From Fictibacillus terranigra (lineage in GTDB: Bacteria; Bacillota; Bacilli; Bacillales; Fictibacillaceae): DNA of 64,000 nt. The position numbers were made by a program, and so were the translations under genes. Under the pieces are notes generated by a model. The model was not told the DNA's origin. It saw nothing but the letters and a program-made list of their open reading frames with translations, and searched no databases. The stretch spans positions 62,001-126,000 of the forward strand of contig NZ_JAUHLN010000006.1 of NCBI RefSeq assembly GCF_030412265.1, in the 5' to 3' direction. Of this stretch, positions 8,119-15,689 are shown piece after piece (position 1 is the first letter of the stretch; every line of letters starts with the position of its first letter).

Positions 8119-8150
8119 AAAAAACCCCCTTATCATAAAGATAAGAGAGC
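8119..8150 (-). terminator. Terminator of the distal SAM riboswitch
   Basis: CTCTCTTATC pairs with GATAAGGGGG (with G-U pairs) and is followed by six T. It stands between the two aptamers, so each riboswitch has its own terminator. Confidence 0.85.
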
Positions 8151-8167
8151 TTTAGGTTCCCGTTCCG

Positions 8168-8277
8168 TCTCTTATCTCTCAAAGTTTTACCTTTGAAGGA
8201 TTTGGCACCTTTTCAGACGTATGCCTGAAGGTTGCCGGGCTTCATCGGGCCTTTCCCTCCGCCGCTCTTGATAAGCT
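8168..8277 (-). promoter_or_regulatory. SAM-I riboswitch (S-box), distal copy
   Basis: A second complete S-box on the minus strand with the same core (AGAGCGGCGGAGGGAAAGG, CCCGATGAAGCCCGGCAACC, AAGGTGCCAA) and a CTTATC/GATAAG P1. It differs from the proximal copy in P1, P3 and the variable stems, so it is an old duplication. Confidence 0.95.
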
Positions 8278-8402
8278 TCATTAAATTATTCTAACTCTAT
8301 CATGGCGGGACGGATAGCGTCAACCATTATTCAGATATTTCAAGATTCAGCGGCAAATGCTTCTGGTATGATAGAAATACATAACTAAAAGGGGTGGAAC
8401 GT

Positions 8403-9473
8403 TTGGGCAGGAAAATTGTGTTTACCGGTGGAGGTTCAGCGGGGCATGTCTCTGTCAACCTGGCGCTGATTCCCTTGTTCCTGGCAGAAGGCTGGGACGT
8501 CAGCTACATCGGATCTAAAGGCGGAATTGAACAGCAGCTGACAGAATCCATTGATGGGGTGCGCTATTACAGTATCTCAACCGGAAAGCTTAGACGCTAT
8601 TTCGATTGGAACAATTTTAAAGACCCGTTCCGTGTCGTGAAAGGGGCTTTTGAAGCATTCCGGCTCATTAAGACAATAAAACCAGATGTAGTCTTTTCAA
8701 AAGGCGGTTTCGTTTCTGTACCTGTTATACTCGGGAGCCGAATGAACAAGGTACCTATTGTGACACATGAATCCGACCTTAGCCCAGGGCTTGCCAACCG
8801 GCTATCACTTCCCTTCGCAAAGAAGGTATGTACAACCTTTCCCGAAACCGCTGACCAGCTCCCAATCGGTAGAGCAGTATATGCGGGTGCAGTGATCCGT
8901 ACAGAGCTGCATAAAGGGATCGCAGCAAATGGGAGGGCTTTTTGCGGTTTTACTCCCCGCAAGCCGGTTATCCTGATTATGGGCGGGAGCCTCGGATCAA
9001 AAAAAATAAACGAGTCTGTACGATTAAGCCTGGATGCCCTGCTCCCCCGATATCAAATTGTTCATCTATGCGGGAAAGGGCAGATGGACGGTTCAATCAG
9101 AAGAAACGGCTATGTTCAGTTTGAGTATGTAACAGATGAACTTCCTGATCTCCTTGCGGCCACTCACTTTGTTGTTTCAAGAGCAGGATCAAATTCAATC
9201 TTTGAGTTCTTATCACTCAGAAAACCAATGCTTCTTATCCCCCTTTCCAAAGAAGCCAGCCGCGGGGATCAGATCGAGAATGCCCAATCCTTTGAAAAGC
9301 AGGGATTCTGCAAGGTACTTTTTGAAGAGGAGCTGACCGCTGACTCTCTCTGTGACAGTATCGAAAAGCTTGATGAGATGAAGGGAGCCTACATCAGCCG
9401 AATGGAAAAAAGCCGGCTGAATAATGCATTGGATCAGCTGTTTTCCATCATTAAAGAAGAAGCGAAAGGATAA
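8403..9473 (+). CDS. murG: MurG-type UDP-GlcNAc transferase
   Basis: A glycosyltransferase of about 356 residues closely resembling MurG, which adds GlcNAc to lipid I to make lipid II on the inner face of the membrane. The N-terminal glycine loop TGGGSAGHVSVN is at residues 8-19; the C-terminal donor site includes GSNSIFEFLSLRKPMLLIPL. It stands alone, outside a mur/division cluster, so it may be the second MurG copy seen in some Bacilli. TTG at 8403 has AAGGGGTGG 4 bases upstream; an in-frame GTG at 8394 lies inside that site. Confidence 0.88.
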   Translation: MGRKIVFTGGGSAGHVSVNLALIPLFLAEGWDVSYIGSKGGIEQQLTESIDGVRYYSISTGKLRRYFDWNNFKDPFRVVKGAFEAFRLIKTIKPDVVFSKGGFVSVPVILGSRMNKVPIVTHESDLSPGLANRLSLPFAKKVCTTFPETADQLPIGRAVYAGAVIRTELHKGIAANGRAFCGFTPRKPVILIMGGSLGSKKINESVRLSLDALLPRYQIVHLCGKGQMDGSIRRNGYVQFEYVTDELPDLLAATHFVVSRAGSNSIFEFLSLRKPMLLIPLSKEASRGDQIENAQSFEKQGFCKVLFEEELTADSLCDSIEKLDEMKGAYISRMEKSRLNNALDQLFSIIKEEAKG

Positions 9474-9506
9474 CTTAAACCGATTGGGCGGAGGAAAAGA
9501 GAAATG

Positions 9507-9543
9507 AAAAAGCTTGCCCTATGATTAGGTGCAAGCTTTTTTA
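9507..9543 (+). terminator. Terminator after murG-type gene
   Basis: AAAAAGCTTGC pairs with GCAAGCTTTTT across a 13-base loop, followed by more T. Confidence 0.88.
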
Positions 9544-9619
9544 TTTTGGGCTTGGACAAATTTCTGAAATGCCTGGATCAAAACCCGTCGTTATATGTCG
9601 AGAGTAAATAGATCGATAA

Positions 9620-9667
9620 TAAAAAAATTGGCCAAGAAAAATTTATGGCGAACAAGGCCATTTGTCT
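9620..9667 (-). terminator. Possible weak terminator for the HPr-like gene
   Basis: On the minus strand TGGCC and GGCCA form a short stem with a long loop, then AATTTTTTTATT. The T run is good, the stem poor. The rest of 9545-9747 shows no other feature. Confidence 0.35.
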
Positions 9668-9747
9668 TATTATATCAAGTAAATTCCCAATGCATCTCCG
9701 CCTCGACCCGCCTTTTCTATCCCACTCGATTTTCTAATGTTCAAATC

Positions 9748-10020
9748 TTAACGATTCGTTATATGGAGGGATCCATGTCTCCCTGCACAAATCTGTCTCA
9801 AACCCTCCAGTGCGTCCTGTTTATCCAGGCCTTGCGCAGATATGCAGCATAGCCCGGCAATTCCGCGAAGCTTGCTCATGCTGAGTATGCTTTTGGCGTT
9901 CATCTGGCAGTTATCAAATTCAAAATAGATCTGGCATTCCTCGTACTCATTCGCTTTATGAACGAGCTTGTTAATGGTCGCTGAATTCATTTTTTCCTGC
10001 AAAAAGCAGTATGTCTTCAT
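9748..10020 (-). CDS. HPr-like protein without the phospho-histidine
   Basis: A 90-residue protein of HPr fold. It aligns along its length with HPr/Crh, and AKSILSMSKL (about residues 42-51) matches the KSIMGVMSL helix holding regulatory Ser46. At the place of the catalytic His15 it reads EKMNSATI, with no His, so it cannot pass phosphate in the PTS. Crh also lacks His15 and acts in catabolite repression through Ser46. Whether this protein is phosphorylated by HPr kinase is unknown. Start ATG with AGGAGTG 7 bases upstream. Single gene. Confidence 0.75.
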   Translation of the reverse strand: MKTYCFLQEKMNSATINKLVHKANEYEECQIYFEFDNCQMNAKSILSMSKLRGIAGLCCISAQGLDKQDALEGLRQICAGRHGSLHITNR

Positions 10021-10171
10021 GGCCTTTCACTCCTATTCTTTACCCCTAACATTTTAATCCACAATCATTAAGCACATGTTAAGCAGGTTTAGCTTTTGTG
10101 CACACGAATGAGGATATGCGGCAGAAATCGCCTTTATGTGAATAAGAATGAATTTAGGAAAAAAGAAGGGA

Positions 10172-10599
10172 TTAACCGATGAAGGATTTTTCAAGGATAT
10201 GAAGAAGCTTTCCCCCGCCTTCTCTAACTTCTATCTCTTCAAAACCCATTTTGGACCAAAAGGAAAGGGCCGGAACATTCCCGCTAAGCACCCCCACCTC
10301 AGGCATTTTTTCTTGTTCTTCTTCATCTCTTCTTCGCAAACCAAATATATTTCCTTGGCTAGCCCCTGTTTTTGAAAAGCGCTGTGTACCATTAAAAAAC
10401 CGAGGCAAGGTTTGTGGTCTTTCGGATTATGCAGCAGATACTCAAGAATAGCTGCGTTCCTGCCGCCTGTATGAATCAAATACCGTGTCCTCGGCGATCC
10501 CTCAAGATCTTTAAGCTCCTCTTCCACCTGTTCAATTGTCACTTTGCTTGTACCATAAAACAGCTTATTGTAAAACGGATTGGTGTTCATGAATCTCAA
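10172..10599 (-). pseudogene. GNAT acetyltransferase, frameshifted
   Basis: Two overlapping frames together make one GNAT protein. The first (from 10599, TTG) covers the N-terminal half to the acetyl-CoA block LMVHSAFQKQGLAKEIY. The second (to 10172) continues with VGVLSGNVPALSFWSKMGFEE, the usual C-terminal motif. The break is at a run of six A near 10303-10309; one more A would rejoin the frames. The 5' end has no convincing ribosome-binding site and coding-like sequence continues upstream in another frame, so decay rather than a read error is likely. Confidence 0.7.
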
Positions 10600-10701
10600 G
10601 CTCGTCCGAAGCTTTTTCCAGGCCGCTCTTGTCCCATTCCAACACGACGTCTGCCCCTTTTTGATCTAAGTTTCATAACCTGCAATGATTTTTCATTAAA
10701 G

Positions 10702-10730
10702 AAAAAACGCACTCCCTGTAATGGAGTGCG
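10702..10730 (-). terminator. Terminator of the 46-residue peptide gene
   Basis: CGCACTCC pairs with GGAGTGCG, followed on the minus strand by six T. Confidence 0.85.
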
Positions 10731-10738
10731 CCTTCCTG

Positions 10739-10879
10739 TTATTTGTTCTCTTTCATGTTTTTGGCTTCCGCAATGTCTCCCTGATTGGCGATTGGATCAG
10801 CAAACGTTCCTTTTGGAATATCCGCTTTTCCTTTTCGCTGTTCAGCGTTTTGCTTGCGGATTTTTTCATTGTTAGCCAT
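10739..10879 (-). CDS. Small hydrophilic peptide, 46 residues
   Basis: Starts ATG with GGAGGTG 5 bases upstream and ends 8 bp before its own terminator, so it is a real gene. The sequence begins MANNEKIRKQNAEQRKGK and is rich in Lys, Asn, Gln and Ala with no hydrophobic core, like several minor spore-core peptides of Bacilli. I do not recognise the family and give no function. Confidence 0.7.
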   Translation of the reverse strand: MANNEKIRKQNAEQRKGKADIPKGTFADPIANQGDIAEAKNMKENK

Positions 10880-10933
10880 AACGGCACCTCCTCTTTGGTT
10901 ATTACCCTAACCATTAACGAGGCATCTATTCTT

Positions 10934-11944
10934 CTATTTCTCAAAATTAATAAAAGCGTTCTTTGGATCTTCCTTCTTTTTGATCATTTTGGATTCAATG
11001 AGCCAATCCGAAACCTGTTTCCATGAACCCAAGTCCTGATAGCCAAATGGCTTCTTCCCGCTGTCCATTAACGGCAAAAGAGTCTGGAGGCTTTTCTTTT
11101 CAACGTTTTCATCCAGTGGAAACTCTTTATTTTCATGCTTGAATAAGACATTCAGCGCCTGATCCGGATGATCGTGTACATCCTTTTGACCTTTTGCCAG
11201 GGCATTCCAAAACTTCTGGTAAAGCTTCCGGTTCTTTTTCAGCCCATCTTCACTGGAAACTAGAACGAGCTCATAGTAATCCGGAACACCGTACTTTACA
11301 GGATCTATAGACCGCACGTCATGACCCTCTTTATTAAGGAGAATCTTTTCATGGTTAATGTAACCGCCAGATATTCCGTCCACTTTATGAGCCGCCATCG
11401 CGGGGATGATATCCCAGCCTACATCCGTCATCTTCACTTTTTCAGGATTGCCGCCATCCTGTTTCACCATCGTCTTGACCATCGCTTCATTAATGGGAAT
11501 TGAAGGATAGCCTACATTCTTCCCTTCCAGATCCTTAGGTGAACGGATCGGACTGTTTTTAGAGACCATCAAATGGTTTAATGGATGCCTGACCAGTGCT
11601 CCCAAGGAAACGATGGGAATGTCTTCTGACCTGGAAAGGACGACCTGCGGCTGATAGGTTAACGCAAGGTCAGTCCGTCCAGCAGCCACAAGCTTTAACG
11701 GATCGTTTGTTTCGGCAGGCATCTTCACGTCCACCTCGATGCCTTCATTTTTAAAGTACCCTTTTTCAATCGCATCATATATTCCGGCATGCACCGCATT
11801 TGGATACCAGTCGAGCATGATGCTCACTTTTTTAAGGTTTCCTTTTGCCTCTTGATTCGGCGTGTCCGCGGATGAACACGCATTTAACAGGAAAAGCAGG
11901 CAGCCGGCGATAAGAAGGCTGCTTCGTTTAATCCATACGTTCAT
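10934..11944 (-). CDS. thiY: Thiamin-precursor ABC transporter, binding lipoprotein
   Basis: A 336-residue lipoprotein of the NMT1/THI5-like periplasmic-binding family, which captures formylaminopyrimidine for thiamin salvage. The signal LLIAGCLLFLLNAC ends in the lipobox Cys near residue 20, followed by VSIMLDWYPNAVHAGIYDA, the typical pyrimidine-site strand. Several ATGs cluster; 11944 is chosen because AAAGG lies 9 bases upstream and it starts 1 bp after the thiX stop. Last gene of the TPP-controlled salvage operon. No clear terminator follows. Confidence 0.9.
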   Translation of the reverse strand: MNVWIKRSSLLIAGCLLFLLNACSSADTPNQEAKGNLKKVSIMLDWYPNAVHAGIYDAIEKGYFKNEGIEVDVKMPAETNDPLKLVAAGRTDLALTYQPQVVLSRSEDIPIVSLGALVRHPLNHLMVSKNSPIRSPKDLEGKNVGYPSIPINEAMVKTMVKQDGGNPEKVKMTDVGWDIIPAMAAHKVDGISGGYINHEKILLNKEGHDVRSIDPVKYGVPDYYELVLVSSEDGLKKNRKLYQKFWNALAKGQKDVHDHPDQALNVLFKHENKEFPLDENVEKKSLQTLLPLMDSGKKPFGYQDLGSWKQVSDWLIESKMIKKKEDPKNAFINFEK

Positions 11945-11945
11945 T

Positions 11946-12719
11946 TCATACATCCTTTCTGTTCTCTTTCCATTTAAACATTCTTTTTTCTGCGAGTGCA
12001 GCGGCACCGAACAAACACATCCCGAGCAATGATAATAAAAAAATAGCAGAAAATACTCCTTCAGCGTTCAAGCTTCCTGACATCCTTCTTGAATAGTACC
12101 CAAGTCCCTCGCTGGCACCTAGCCATTCACCGATTGTAGCACCCACCACGGAAAATACAGCGGCTAGTTTTATCCCGGACATGAATGATGGGAGCGCCAT
12201 CGGGAGCTGCACCTTATTAAAGATCTGCCATCTTTTTGCTCCCATGGAACGCAGCAGATCAACATAGTCTTTGTCATGACGGTTCAATCCGTCATATGTG
12301 CTGACGACGATTGGGAAGAAGGCGATCAGCACGGTAACCGCCACTTTACTCCAGATGCTGTAGCCGAACCAGAGCACAAAGATTGGAGAAAGTGCAATGA
12401 TCGGTATCGTCTGTGAGATCAGAACCGCCGGATAGACCATTTTTTCTACGGATTTTACAAAGAACATCGCAACAGCAAGCGAAACACCTGCAACAGCTGC
12501 GATTAAAAAACCGAGGATGGTTTCTTTAAGTGTTGCCCAGCAATGGCCCAGCAGAACCTCCCTGTTTTCATACAGCGACACGAGAATGCCTGAAGGAGGC
12601 GGCAAAATAAAGGAGGGGATCCGGTCAGTCCTGACAAGCCATTCCCATAGTACAAGCAAGACGGCAGCCGCGGCCAAAAACAAATAATAATCTTTAAATA
12701 ATCGTTTCATGCTGTTCAT
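11946..12719 (-). CDS. thiX: Thiamin-precursor ABC transporter, permease
   Basis: A 257-residue membrane protein with about six helices and the ABC permease EAA-loop region (LRSMGAKRWQIFNKVQLPMALP, about 150-171, shown in part). It forms the channel for the pyrimidine precursor bound by ThiY. Its start overlaps the thiZ stop by 26 bp, and the thiY start follows at once, so the three are translationally coupled. An internal ATG three codons in is an alternative start. Confidence 0.9.
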   Translation of the reverse strand: MNSMKRLFKDYYLFLAAAAVLLVLWEWLVRTDRIPSFILPPPSGILVSLYENREVLLGHCWATLKETILGFLIAAVAGVSLAVAMFFVKSVEKMVYPAVLISQTIPIIALSPIFVLWFGYSIWSKVAVTVLIAFFPIVVSTYDGLNRHDKDYVDLLRSMGAKRWQIFNKVQLPMALPSFMSGIKLAAVFSVVGATIGEWLGASEGLGYYSRRMSGSLNAEGVFSAIFLLSLLGMCLFGAAALAEKRMFKWKENRKDV

Positions 12720-13443
12720 TTGTAATTCTGCTCTCCAATATATTGATCAAGCCTGCCATCTCATTTGTTAAGACCGCACTTCTTGGCCTCGGAAGCTTGA
12801 CCTCTAACTCTTCTGTTTCACCAGTTGGATGCAGCACGATGATCCGGTCGCTTAAAAAAACCGCTTCATGAAGATCATGAGTGACCAAAAGGATCGTTTT
12901 GTTCAAATCCTTCCATAGGGAAGAGATCCATTGGTGCATTTCCTTTTTTGTCATCGCGTCCAGTGCACCAAATGGTTCATCAAGAAGAAGCACTTCTTTT
13001 CCCGTCAGCAAGGTTCGAAGAAAGGCGATCCTCTGGCGCATCCCCCCTGAAAGTTCATGCGGAAAAGCGTTACGGTAATCCCACAGTCCTACTTTTTTCA
13101 ACCATGATTTCGCCTCTTCTGCTTTTTGCCTCTTTTGCTGCTGAATCTCTGGAGCAAGAAGAAGATTTTCCATGACCGTACGCCAGGGAAGAAGCAGATC
13201 CTTTTGAGGCATGTATCCCGCTGCTCCCGGAAAGACAGGCTTGTCCTGTACGAGGATCTCTCCCTTGGAGGGCTGATCCAGTCCGCAGGCAAGCTTGAGC
13301 AAAGTGCTTTTGCCGGTTCCGCTTTTGCCGATGATCGAAACAAATTCTCCGGCCGCTGCTGCAAAATTGATGTCGTTCAGAAGCGGGGAGATTTGTCTTT
13401 GCTGAGTAAAGGAATAAAATACATTCTTAAAGATCAGTGACAT
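12694..13443 (-). CDS. thiZ: Thiamin-precursor ABC transporter, ATPase
   Basis: A 249-residue ABC ATPase. Walker A GKSGTGKST is at about residue 39, the signature ELSGGMRQRIAF at about 129, Walker B VLLLDEPFGALD at about 150 and the switch His in LLVTHDLHEA at about 181. It energises ThiX-ThiY uptake. ATG has GAAGGAG 7 bases upstream. It begins 24 bp after tenA. Confidence 0.92.
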   Translation of the reverse strand: MSLIFKNVFYSFTQQRQISPLLNDINFAAAAGEFVSIIGKSGTGKSTLLKLACGLDQPSKGEILVQDKPVFPGAAGYMPQKDLLLPWRTVMENLLLAPEIQQQKRQKAEEAKSWLKKVGLWDYRNAFPHELSGGMRQRIAFLRTLLTGKEVLLLDEPFGALDAMTKKEMHQWISSLWKDLNKTILLVTHDLHEAVFLSDRIIVLHPTGETEELEVKLPRPRSAVLTNEMAGLINILESRITNEQHETII

Positions 13444-13467
13444 ACAAACTCTCCTTCAATGTGGCGA

Positions 13468-14154
13468 TTACACCGGCCATTCATGACCGTAATACACCAT
13501 ATCCCAAAACATGAATTCAAAGCGCGAGGTGGTCAGGAAATGCTCCTCGAGCACTGTCAATTCCTGTTCTGTCATACCTTCAGCCAACCGGTTCAGTTTA
13601 TTGATGAGCCACTGTGCAAGCCCGCCAAATTCCTCTGACGCATACATTTCAATCCATTGGGCATAAGGATGGTCTTCGAGGCTTCCTGCTTCCCTCTTTA
13701 AAGCCGATCCAATCTCATGGTAGCTCCACATACATGGCAGCAGGCAGGAGATAAGCTCCGCAAGTGTTCCGTGCTGGGAGGCGTTCAGCATATAGCGGGT
13801 GTACGCAAGGTTAATCGGAGTGGCCTTTTCTTCCTCCAGCTCCTCGGACTGTATGCCAATGTCACTGCAATACGCGCGGTGGAGATCCATCTCGGTATTC
13901 AAGGTTTCATGAAGCAGGCTTGAAAACCAGGTCATCGTCTCGGCATCCTTCGCTTTTATTGCCCCAAACGCAAAGAGCTTGGCATAGTCTTTTAAATAGA
14001 CATAGTCCTGTTTCATATAATAGGCAAAGCGTTCCTTAGGCAGTGATCCGTCTTTAATGCCCTGTACAAACGGATGAAGATGAGTGTGTTTCCAAACGGG
14101 TTCCACGCTTTTGTACAATCGTTCAGTAAATGGCTCTTGCTTCAGCTTCGTCAT
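13468..14154 (-). CDS. tenA: Aminopyrimidine aminohydrolase (thiaminase II)
   Basis: A 228-residue TenA that turns aminomethyl-pyrimidine into the hydroxymethyl-pyrimidine used for thiamin synthesis. TenA blocks seen: YMKQDYVYLKDYAKLFA (about 50-66), LLPCMWSYHEIG with the active-site Cys (about 130) and YASEEFGGLAQW (about 158). The start used has AAAGGAG 8 bases upstream and overlaps the ylmB end by 32 bp. It acts straight after YlmB, its operon neighbour. Confidence 0.94.
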   Translation of the reverse strand: MTKLKQEPFTERLYKSVEPVWKHTHLHPFVQGIKDGSLPKERFAYYMKQDYVYLKDYAKLFAFGAIKAKDAETMTWFSSLLHETLNTEMDLHRAYCSDIGIQSEELEEEKATPINLAYTRYMLNASQHGTLAELISCLLPCMWSYHEIGSALKREAGSLEDHPYAQWIEMYASEEFGGLAQWLINKLNRLAEGMTEQELTVLEEHFLTTSRFEFMFWDMVYYGHEWPV

Positions 14155-15436
14155 GTGTATTGCTCCTTTCTGTACTGCACCACTTTGCGATAAACCCCGC
14201 GAGAACCTTTGAGTGTTCCAACAGCTGATGAAGCTCCACCTTTTCGTCCACAGCGTGAGCATCATCCAGCTTGCCGGGGCCATAAATAACAGCAGGTATT
14301 CCAGCGGCTCCAAGCCAACCTGCATCGGTAACGGTTGATGACATTGAAACAACCGCTTTCCGCTTGGAGACCGTTTGATGCTGTTCCTTCAGTACCGCCA
14401 AAGCTTCATGAGTGTGATCAACGTCCAGTGCAGGAAAAACTTCTCCTCTCTCCTCAATCATGGATTTTCCTCCCCACTTAAACAGAGGAGGATTGTTTTT
14501 CATCCATGGATCGGCCATGGCAACAGCAAGGATGTGTTCCTCAATTTCCTTCGCGACCTCTTCATAGGTCTCATTCGGGTAAAAGTGAACAGTAATCCAC
14601 AGCCGGCATTCATCAGCGATAAACGCCGCATTTCTTCCTCCTTCAATGACGGACGGATTAATGGTCGTGCTGCCCATAGGGAATTCCGGGTACGATTTAG
14701 TGATTGCCCAGTGTCGTTCAAGTTCCTGCAGCCCTTCAATCACCTTTGCCATTTTTTCAATGGCACTCGCACCGTTTATTCCGCCTCCGGCATGGATCAT
14801 CCGCGAACGGAGCCCATCGTGATAGGTCTCTTTACTCTTAATGGTGATCCACCCTGTGATGACTCCCCCTTGGCCATGAATCTCAAGATTCGATGTGTCG
14901 GCGACGATCGCAAAATCAGCTTTCATGCCCCGGTCTACACATGACTTGGTTCCTGCTTCTCCTGCTTCTTCACCTGTCACCGATTGAAAGAAGATGTCCC
15001 CTTTCTGCTTAATCCCAAGCTCTTGAAGAAGCTCAAGGGCAAACAGAGATGAGGCCATGCCTCCCTTCATATCTGAAGTTCCGCGTCCATAGAGCAGCCC
15101 TTCCTCTTCTGTGATTACAAAAGGGGGATATTTCCATGACGCTTCATCACCGACAGCTACGACATCCATATGTCCATTAAGGAGCAGGCTTTGATATTCC
15201 TCTGATCTTTCTCCTTGCTTTGTTCCCGCGACGATTCGGTCCCCGGGAAACAGCTCCCATTCCTCTGTCTCAAATCCCAGGTTAAGGAGTACGTCTTTAA
15301 CATAGCTCTGTGCCTCTTCTGTATTCCTCGCAGGTGGACTGACCGTCTCGAATGCAACGAGAGTTCGCAAAATATCAATCAGCCTTTCCTGTCTTTCCTC
15401 TGCCAATCTATTAATCTTCTCTTGTAAGTCTCTCAT
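14123..15436 (-). CDS. ylmB: Formylaminopyrimidine deformylase (ArgE/DapE family)
   Basis: A 437-residue M20-type zinc hydrolase. Metal ligands lie in LLNGHMDVV (about 97), GRGTSDMKGG (about 127) and TGEEAGEAGT (about 163). The family includes acetylornithine deacetylase, but the setting (TPP riboswitch, tenA, thiZXY) identifies it as YlmB, which deformylates formylaminopyrimidine from degraded thiamin. ATG at 15436 has AAAGGAGG 5 bases upstream; the open frame before it runs into a repeat. First gene of the operon. Confidence 0.92.
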   Translation of the reverse strand: MRDLQEKINRLAEERQERLIDILRTLVAFETVSPPARNTEEAQSYVKDVLLNLGFETEEWELFPGDRIVAGTKQGERSEEYQSLLLNGHMDVVAVGDEASWKYPPFVITEEEGLLYGRGTSDMKGGMASSLFALELLQELGIKQKGDIFFQSVTGEEAGEAGTKSCVDRGMKADFAIVADTSNLEIHGQGGVITGWITIKSKETYHDGLRSRMIHAGGGINGASAIEKMAKVIEGLQELERHWAITKSYPEFPMGSTTINPSVIEGGRNAAFIADECRLWITVHFYPNETYEEVAKEIEEHILAVAMADPWMKNNPPLFKWGGKSMIEERGEVFPALDVDHTHEALAVLKEQHQTVSKRKAVVSMSSTVTDAGWLGAAGIPAVIYGPGKLDDAHAVDEKVELHQLLEHSKVLAGFIAKWCSTERSNTHDEAEARAIY

Positions 15437-15454
15437 CGCAGCCTCCTTTATTTC

Positions 15455-15506
15455 GGTGCCAGGCACCAAGCATTACATACTTGTGTAACGGCGGGTGCCT
15501 GGCACC
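15455..15506. repeat. REP-like paired palindrome in the ylmB leader
   Basis: GGTGCCAGGCACC at 15455-15467 and its reverse complement GGTGCCTGGCACC at 15494-15506 flank a spacer with its own TTACA/TGTAA pair. The whole folds as one hairpin. It lies between the riboswitch terminator and the ylmB ribosome-binding site. The same palindrome occurs as a dispersed element in many Bacillaceae as far as I recall. Confidence 0.75.
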
Positions 15507-15516
15507 CAACATATAC

Positions 15517-15546
15517 AAAAAAGCCGCCTTCATAAGAGAAGGCGGC
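15517..15546 (-). terminator. Terminator of the ylmB-operon TPP riboswitch
   Basis: AGCCGCCTTCTC and GAAGGCGGCT form a strong stem with T6 after it on the minus strand. Confidence 0.9.
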
Positions 15547-15553
15547 TGAGCTT

Positions 15554-15675
15554 TCTGCTGGGGTCCGATTAATCAGCTTTTCATTCAGCCTGCTTCCCTC
15601 CGCTGGCATAATCCAGATCAGGTTCCAAGGGTCTAGAACACAAAGGTTCAGTCTCAGCCTTTCAGCCCCCCTAGC
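15554..15675 (-). promoter_or_regulatory. TPP riboswitch of the salvage/uptake operon
   Basis: The minus strand has the THI-element core: GGGGGGCTGAAAGGCTGAGA, then ACCCTTGGAACCTGATCC, then AGATTATGCCAGCGGAGGGA. CTGCTAGGGG at the 5' end is complementary to CCCCAGCAG at the 3' end, closing P1. It starts only about 15 bp after the thiF stop, leaving no room for a separate promoter outside thiF. Confidence 0.95.
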
Positions 15676-15689
15676 AGATTTCTATTCCA

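Noticed and set aside
9595-9852. 85-codon plus-strand frame between murG-type and HPr-like genes
   Set aside because: Partly antisense to the HPr-like gene, no ribosome-binding site, no recognisable domain.
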